Assembly: GCA_017555695.1 (NCBI GenBank)
Contig: JAFZFX010000011.1
Location: forward strand, 62,001 to 126,000
Origin: Alistipes sp.
GTDB lineage: Bacteria > Bacteroidota > Bacteroidia > Bacteroidales > Rikenellaceae
Direction: 5' to 3'
DNA length: 64,000 nucleotides
Below the pieces are notes generated by a model. It was not told the DNA's origin, ran no database searches, and saw nothing but the letters and a program-made list of their open reading frames with translations. Shown piece after piece: positions 59,234 through 64,000 of this stretch. A program made the position numbers and the translations under genes. Position 1 is the stretch's first letter; every line of letters begins with the position of its first letter.

Positions 59234-60694
59234 TTATGGCTTGGCGGCCATCAACTCCTTGAGTAGGCTGATATTGTATGTGGCTTCGCTGACACCAGCC
59301 TTTTGTGCCTGCTCGAAGAGCGACATAGCCTGCTGATAGTTGCCCTGCGACATAGCTAATATGCCTCGTGAGTTCATAGCCTCGGGCATGTCGCTTGGTA
59401 ATCCCTGCAGATAGGTTGCGGCCTGTGCGTAGTCGCCGTTTGCCATCGCAACATTTGCGGCATTCACGCGCGCAATGGGTGACTGCGGATAGGTTTTCAC
59501 GGCGATGAGGAGTATGTCGTTCCACTCCTTGCTACCCTTCTCGTATGTGAGAGCCACCAGGTAGATGTCTTCCAAAGAGAGCTGTGCGGGGTTCTCTTTG
59601 ATGAGTTGTTTTGCCTTGGCGATATCCATCTTTTCGTTATGCTCGATGCTTATGTCTGTGGTGCGCAACTTGGGATACCACTGCTTGAACATAAATTTGT
59701 ACGAGATGGGGAACTGCTTGCGGATTGTGGCGTTTTTGCTGGCTTCGGGAATCGTGTTGTCATCGATGATGGCTATAATCTTCGTGTAGTTCTCGATGCG
59801 TGATGCTGTGAGCCACTCCTTTATAGCCTCCCAATCGGTTGTAGCAGAGTCTACGCTGACGGGGATAGATGACGCGATGTTGTTCTTAGTCATATAATCC
59901 TTGACGGCGGCAGCTCGCTTGGCAGCCAATGACTTGTTGAACTCCAGCGGACCCTCGGGTGAGGCGTAGCCCATCAACTTTATGGCCTTGATGTTGTTGG
60001 TCGAGAGCTTGCTTAAAGAGTCCAAAGCGCTTTTGTTACCCATAAATGCAGGGTCGATGTTGCTCTTGTTGATGGGGAAATAGATTCCCATATCGTAGTG
60101 CGTTGGAGAGGGAGCCTCGCTCTGCGGAATGGCGTAGGCCATACGGGGCTTTGCATCGGTGGCTATTGCCTGATGCGTAGCGTCGTTATGCGGCGAGTTT
60201 TGCATTACGGTATTTACATCGGCGATTGCGAGCAACTCTTCGGCGTATGGTATATCGTGGCAACTGCACCACTCTTCGCGCAGAATGAGTTTTGAGCCCT
60301 TCATCCATGGCTGCATAGTCACATTGGCATCGTAGTCCACGCTCTGTTCCGTGCTTCTCTGGCGGCGAACATAGGTGTTGGCCGAGGGGAACATATCGTC
60401 TGATTGGCGGTCGTGAACAATGCTACGACGGCGGCCATCGACGACGACGGCTGGCAACTGCAACATCTCGCGGCCGTCACTCAAAAGCGGAGTGATGCGC
60501 AGTGAGTGGTTGGAGCGTATCTCAAGGTTGCTTAAATCGAAAACCATACTGATGTCGAGCCGTGAGCCCGATGGCGTGAGGGTGATATCCTCGATGGCGA
60601 CGCCGTTGACGGTTACGCTGTTTTGAGCCTGTGTGCTATGTAGAGAGATTAGCATCAGGCAGACAATAAATAAAAATTTGGAAAGGTGTTTCAT
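59234..60694 (-). CDS. DUF3868 protein with OmpA-like and TPR-like parts
   Basis: The 486-residue protein has a signal peptide (MKHLSKFLFIVCLMLISLHSTQAQ), a DUF3868 N-terminal domain (about 25-150: NSVTVNGVAIEDITLTPSGS, LRITPLLSDGREMLQLPAVV), an OmpA-like peptidoglycan-binding part (about 205-300: GIYFPINKSNIDPAFMGNKS, KLMGYASPEGPLEFNKSLA) and C-terminal TPR-like helices (DYAQAATYLQGLPSDMPEAM). In Bacteroidales such proteins usually sit in fimbrillin operons next to DUF3575. Here the operon is only two genes long, 16 bases downstream of the DUF3575 gene. Confidence 0.85.
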   Translation of the reverse strand: MKHLSKFLFIVCLMLISLHSTQAQNSVTVNGVAIEDITLTPSGSRLDISMVFDLSNLEIRSNHSLRITPLLSDGREMLQLPAVVVDGRRRSIVHDRQSDDMFPSANTYVRRQRSTEQSVDYDANVTMQPWMKGSKLILREEWCSCHDIPYAEELLAIADVNTVMQNSPHNDATHQAIATDAKPRMAYAIPQSEAPSPTHYDMGIYFPINKSNIDPAFMGNKSALDSLSKLSTNNIKAIKLMGYASPEGPLEFNKSLAAKRAAAVKDYMTKNNIASSIPVSVDSATTDWEAIKEWLTASRIENYTKIIAIIDDNTIPEASKNATIRKQFPISYKFMFKQWYPKLRTTDISIEHNEKMDIAKAKQLIKENPAQLSLEDIYLVALTYEKGSKEWNDILLIAVKTYPQSPIARVNAANVAMANGDYAQAATYLQGLPSDMPEAMNSRGILAMSQGNYQQAMSLFEQAQKAGVSEATYNISLLKELMAAKP

Positions 60695-60709
60695 AATTCG
60701 TCGCTGTGT

Positions 60710-61282
60710 TTAGAATAGATAAACGAATGAGATGGATAGTTTGGTGATGCCCCAATAGTTCTTGTTAAGGTCGGAGGCCAACTTCGCACCGCCCTCTTGT
60801 GGCTCGTATTTGTCGTACCACGCGTGTGCGTAGCCTACGCCCACTTCGGCTTCGAGATTCCAATGTTTGCCGAGCATCCACGCGTAGCCGTAGCCAATAC
60901 CACCACCAAAGGCGTGACCCTTCAGACGATAGTCCTTGAGGGAGTCCCACATACTAAAGGGGAAGAACGATACATTGCCGATGTTGAAACCTCCACCCAG
61001 TAGGTGTCCTGCCAAGAAGTGACCATTAAAGCGCTCGCAGGTCCACCAGCGGAATTCGGGCTGGACGAGCCAGTGGCGCCACTGACGATTGTGAGAGAAT
61101 TTGAAGGGGTTGAATCCTGCCGAGATGTCAAGGGTCGTCTGTGGGCCCATACCAATCTCAACACCCAAGTTTGGTGATGATGTTGCCGAGTAGAGTAAAT
61201 TGCTCTTTAGTCCGACAACCTGTGCATCACTCTGTCCGATAAATGCCGTGAGTAACAGCAATGAAAGTAGAATTTTTTTCAT
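60710..61282 (-). CDS. DUF3575 outer-membrane protein
   Basis: The 190-residue protein has a signal peptide (MKKILLSLLLLTAFIGQSDAQ) and the DUF3575 barrel: VVGLKSNLLYSATSSPNLGV, TTLDISAGFNPFKF, QPEFRWWTCERFNGHFLAGHL (start of the conserved central strand), GGIGYGYAWMLGKHWNLE and the terminal FVYLF. It is the usual partner of DUF3868 in pilus and fimbrillin loci, assumed to act in surface display. It leads the two-gene operon; no TAnnTTTG promoter was seen upstream. Confidence 0.88.
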   Translation of the reverse strand: MKKILLSLLLLTAFIGQSDAQVVGLKSNLLYSATSSPNLGVEIGMGPQTTLDISAGFNPFKFSHNRQWRHWLVQPEFRWWTCERFNGHFLAGHLLGGGFNIGNVSFFPFSMWDSLKDYRLKGHAFGGGIGYGYAWMLGKHWNLEAEVGVGYAHAWYDKYEPQEGGAKLASDLNKNYWGITKLSISFVYLF

Positions 61283-61404
61283 AGTTTGAAATGCCTATTA
61301 ATTTCAGAGGCCTTACATTCAAACTTTGCACCAAACCAGATTTTGGGCTGCTGAAAATGAGTTGTGAGGGTTTTTAGGCGTGTGCCGTAGATTGTGAAGC
61401 ACTG

Positions 61405-61866
61405 CTAAAATAGCGAATTGATGCCCTGAAGTGCGTACAGCAGCACAAGGTAGCGGGCGAACTTGCCCAAGAACATCATAAATGTGGTGATGTAGATATT
61501 GGCGCGCATAAGGCCGAGTAGTACGATTATAACCTCGCCTACCCACGGCAAAACTCCGAAGACGCCCATCCATGCGCCTCGTCGTTGAACGAATCCCGAA
61601 ACTTTGTCGAGTTTCTGTTTGTCGATTTTTAGCCAGCGCTCTATCCACTCCATATTACCCAGATAGCCAAGCCAATAGCAGATTAGACCGCCGAGCGTGT
61701 TGCCGATGGATGCCGACAGCAGGCAGACTATCGGGTCGGCCCCCATTTGCACCAGAATGGTCAGTACAACCTCTGACGAAAACGGGAGTATGCTGCCAGC
61801 GATGAGTGCCGACAGAAACAGGCCAATGTAGCCCCACTCGATGAAAAACTGAATCAGTGCATCCAT
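61405..61866 (-). CDS. YqaA/DedA-type small membrane protein
   Basis: The 153-residue protein belongs to the YqaA branch of the DedA/VTT superfamily: GLFLSALIAGSILPFSSEVVL, ASIGNTLGGLICYWLGYLGN, RRGAWMGVFGVLPWVGEVIIV (VTT core) and a C-terminal helix GKFARYLVLLYAL. Related proteins are lipid scramblases or flippases. It is monocistronic with its own promoter. Confidence 0.9.
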   Translation of the reverse strand: MDALIQFFIEWGYIGLFLSALIAGSILPFSSEVVLTILVQMGADPIVCLLSASIGNTLGGLICYWLGYLGNMEWIERWLKIDKQKLDKVSGFVQRRGAWMGVFGVLPWVGEVIIVLLGLMRANIYITTFMMFLGKFARYLVLLYALQGINSLF

Positions 61867-61885
61867 TCTACTTAGATAAGTCGTG

Positions 61886-61919
61886 CAAAAATAAGAAATT
61901 TATTCTTATTGCGGCCAAA
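61886..61919 (-). promoter_or_regulatory. Promoter of the YqaA-type gene
   Basis: On the minus strand TTTG (61919-61916) and TATTTTTG (61893-61886) are 22 bases apart; the ATG at 61866 is 19 bases downstream. Confidence 0.55.
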
Positions 61920-61975
61920 TAATTCCAAATAGCGCTCAAAAGTGGCGGATAGTGCGGAAAAAAGGGATTGAAGAG

Positions 61976-62005
61976 TTTGATAATTGGCTTTTTTTAGTAT
62001 ATTTG
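61976..62005 (+). promoter_or_regulatory. Promoter of the TonB-dependent receptor gene
   Basis: TTTG (61976-61979) and TATATTTG (61998-62005) are 18 bases apart. The ATG at 62110 gives a leader of about 95 bases that contains a GGCC-rich self-complementary patch near 62034-62056. Confidence 0.65.
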
Positions 62006-62109
62006 CATCGATACTCCCGATGGGAAATGTAGTTTCGGTGGCCTATGGCCGAAATCGGGTCGGGAAAATGTTGAACTTGCACCGTAAATAGGTGCCCAAA
62101 CAGAACGAA

Positions 62110-64000
62110 ATGAAGAATTTTCTTTGTCTTTTAATGGCAATATTGTGCCTTGATGTATCGGCACAGATGACCACATCCTCACTGAGAGGAACGGTTACAG
62201 ACTCAAATAAAAAGCCTTTGGCGGGAGCAGCCGTCTTGCTCCGACAATCTAAAACAGGTGTTGAATACTACTCTATAGTCAATAACGATGGTCGATTCTC
62301 TATTCACGGTATCAAGCCCGATGATGGCTATGTGCTGGATGTGGAGTTTATCGGCTATGAGCCATTCAAGTTGGTGGATATGGTGCTGCGACTTGGCGAG
62401 AGCCATCGCGAAGATATCGTGCTTAAGGAGTCGGCCGTAGCGTTGGGTGATGTGGTTGTGACGGCCAGTCAGGTGCAGTCGGTTGGTGTGACGGAGAATT
62501 TCGATAAGCGCCAGATTCAACAACTGCCTACGGTGTCGCGCTCGCTCTATGATGTGGTGCGCTTGATGCCCCAAGCCTCGTCAGTGAGAGGTGGCGGTAT
62601 GTCGTTTGGCGGAGTGTCGAACAGATACAACTCGTTTATGGTAAATGGCGTTGCCAACAACGATATGTATGGCCTTTCATCGTCGGGAACCCACGGTGGA
62701 TTGTCTAACGCTAATCCCGTGTCGTTAGATGCAATCGAGCAGATTGAGGTGTCGGTGGCGTCGTACGATGTGCGCAGAAGTGGTTTCGGAGGCGGCGTAA
62801 TCAATGCCATTACCAAGTCGGGTACAAATAAATTTGAGGGTAGCGCATACACATACTACAACAATCAGAATCTCTATGGCTCAACACCTGGTAAGGATGT
62901 AGAAAATCGTGAGAAGTTGGAGAATTACAATGCTCGCATATATGGTGCTACATTTGGTGGCCCGATTGTAAAGGATAAACTCTTCTTCTTTGTGAGTGGC
63001 GAGTATAATCTGCACACCTCGCCTTCGTCTTACTATCTCGATGCTGATGGCGCAATGCTCATTAAAGAGGAGTTGGATAGAGTTGCTGCGAGATATAAGG
63101 CGCTGACGGGATATGATGGTGGCGGGTATTATCGCCGTGATGTGGAGCGCCGTTCAATGTCGCTATTGGCCAATGTCGATTGGCATATCAACAAGCAAAA
63201 TCGTCTGTCGGCAAGCTATAGCTACCTGGATGCCGAGGCTGAGGAGTATGCCAATTCTTACTCGTCGTTCACATTTGTAGGCTCTGGATATGCGAATTAT
63301 AGCTCTGCACACCACCTGTCGCTCTCGCTGGAGTCACGACTGTCGGATTATCTGCATAATACTCTCAAAGTGGGTTTGTCGCGCGTTGGGGATGGTCGTG
63401 AGGCAGATATTGAGGGTGCGATGCCGAGTGTGATAATTAAAAATGCAGGTTCGACGAAGGGTGTGACGCTGAATATCGGTAACAACCGTTATGCCGGCGT
63501 AAACTCTTTGACGCAGAATGTGGTGACGCTGACCGATAACCTTATTTGGGATGGTGGCGCACACTCTATTGTGGTGGGTATGCATCACGAATTGTATAAT
63601 ATTCACAATCGCTACCTCGCAAATTCGTTGGGAACATATACCTATAACTCTATCGAAGATTTCGAACGAGATATGGCGGCGCAGTATGAGTATAACTACA
63701 CAGATCCTGCGGTGACGGGTACAACCACTTGGGGCCCGCGATTCCGTGCTGCGGAGTTCAGTCTCTATGCGCAGGATAATTGGGATATGGGCGCAGGATT
63801 TAACCTCACCTATGGCTTGCGTGCTACCCTACCCGCTATCTTCAATACGCCGACAAGCAACGAAGAGTTTAATCGTGGAGATATTGCTATGCGATATGGC
63901 GTAAGAATCGGCGATGTGCCGCAAACGCAGTTGTTGCTCTCGCCTCGCGTAGGCCTTACTTGGAGAAGAAACTACGAAGCTGGCGTGTTGTCGCTGGAGG
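62110..64000 (+). CDS. TonB-dependent receptor with carboxypeptidase-regulatory-like domain, 3' end outside the window
   Basis: The frame starts at ATG 62110 and is open to the right edge (630 codons seen). The signal peptide is MKNFLCLLMAILCLDVSAQ. Residues about 20-110 form a carboxypeptidase-regulatory-like domain (LRGTVTDSNKKPLAGAAVLL, FIGYEPFKLVDM), then a plug domain (about 115-235: LGDVVVTASQ, RSLYDVVRLMPQASSVRGGG, VASYDVRRSGFGGGVINAIT) and barrel strands rich in aromatic residues. It resembles the Oar-like subgroup of outer-membrane receptors. No SusD-like partner is visible in the window; it may lie to the right. The substrate is unknown. Confidence 0.85.
   Translation, partial: MKNFLCLLMAILCLDVSAQMTTSSLRGTVTDSNKKPLAGAAVLLRQSKTGVEYYSIVNNDGRFSIHGIKPDDGYVLDVEFIGYEPFKLVDMVLRLGESHREDIVLKESAVALGDVVVTASQVQSVGVTENFDKRQIQQLPTVSRSLYDVVRLMPQASSVRGGGMSFGGVSNRYNSFMVNGVANNDMYGLSSSGTHGGLSNANPVSLDAIEQIEVSVASYDVRRSGFGGGVINAITKSGTNKFEGSAYTYYNNQNLYGSTPGKDVENREKLENYNARIYGATFGGPIVKDKLFFFVSGEYNLHTSPSSYYLDADGAMLIKEELDRVAARYKALTGYDGGGYYRRDVERRSMSLLANVDWHINKQNRLSASYSYLDAEAEEYANSYSSFTFVGSGYANYSSAHHLSLSLESRLSDYLHNTLKVGLSRVGDGREADIEGAMPSVIIKNAGSTKGVTLNIGNNRYAGVNSLTQNVVTLTDNLIWDGGAHSIVVGMHHELYNIHNRYLANSLGTYTYNSIEDFERDMAAQYEYNYTDPAVTGTTTWGPRFRAAEFSLYAQDNWDMGAGFNLTYGLRATLPAIFNTPTSNEEFNRGDIAMRYGVRIGDVPQTQLLLSPRVGLTWRRNYEAGVLSLE

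Noticed and set aside
1..64000. tRNA, rRNA, insertion sequence, integrase or phage genes
   Set aside because: All intergenic gaps were read on both strands and none shows a cloverleaf, rRNA-like sequence, transposase or terminal inverted repeats.

Overview
The window is chromosomal DNA from a member of the Bacteroidales, possibly Rikenellaceae/Alistipes-like (the family level is a guess). Evidence: almost every transcription unit starts behind the Bacteroidetes promoter type TAnnTTTG (about -7) with an upstream TTTG/TTG about 20 bases away; Shine-Dalgarno sequences are weak; and the gene content is typical of the order (TonB-dependent receptor with a carboxypeptidase-regulatory-like N-terminus, fimbrillin-type lipoprotein, DUF3575/DUF3868 pair, FloA-NfeD, MurT-MurK-MurQ, many secreted glycoside hydrolases and lipoproteins). 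No rRNA, tRNA, CRISPR array, transposase or prophage gene was seen.

Layout. 1-961: left-truncated fimbrillin-like lipoprotein (-). 1207-5094: two related outer-membrane barrel proteins, then a beta-helix protein, truA and a small membrane protein (+). 5272-6276: an AT-rich secreted protein of unknown function. 6350-14164 (-): a compact six-gene unit, murT-murK-murQ-C69 dipeptidase-GH10 xylanase-lpdA, i.e. cell-wall amino sugar and peptide salvage joined to a xylanase and a dihydrolipoyl dehydrogenase. 14384-20942 (+, divergent): two tandem DUF4832 glycosidase-like proteins, a GH99-like protein with a CBM9-like domain, yggS and a metallophosphoesterase. 20998-26159 (-): yicC-gmk-nadD-DUF3109-M23 peptidase-PqaA-like hydrolase. 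26368-26841 (-): mgsA. 26958-31071 (-): serC-serA-DUF1015 and a CBM9-like lipoprotein.

31478-34211 (+): three tandem short DUF3857-type secreted proteins; a fourth copy lies 12 kb away at 46051-46917 (-) behind a matching promoter and leader. 34273-39680 (-): floA, nfeD, a SPOR-like protein with a poly-acidic tail, trkH and a two-TM HAMP-like protein. 39761-41056 (-): mtaB. 41197-44535 (+): metal ABC permease, lptG-like permease, fmt. 44622-45968 (-): sn-glycerol-1-phosphate dehydrogenase. 47080-49366 (-): two tandem GH20-like lipoproteins. 49470-49871 (-): rhodanese lipoprotein. 50051-57472 (+): dapB-lepB-IMPACT-uvrA-M16 peptidase-O-methyltransferase. 57665-59149 (+): a FISUMP-type lipoprotein, convergent with the DUF3575-DUF3868 pair at 59234-61282 (-). 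61405-61866 (-): YqaA-family protein. 62110 to the right edge (+): a TonB-dependent receptor, truncated by the window.

The most novel-looking elements are the dispersed DUF3857-only family with its duplicated promoter and leader, the cell-wall salvage operon fused to plant-glycan and redox genes, the tandemly duplicated secreted glycosidase-like pairs, and the atypical gene at 5272-6276 with an inverted repeat upstream. All functional statements rest on motif recognition by eye; no database search was run.
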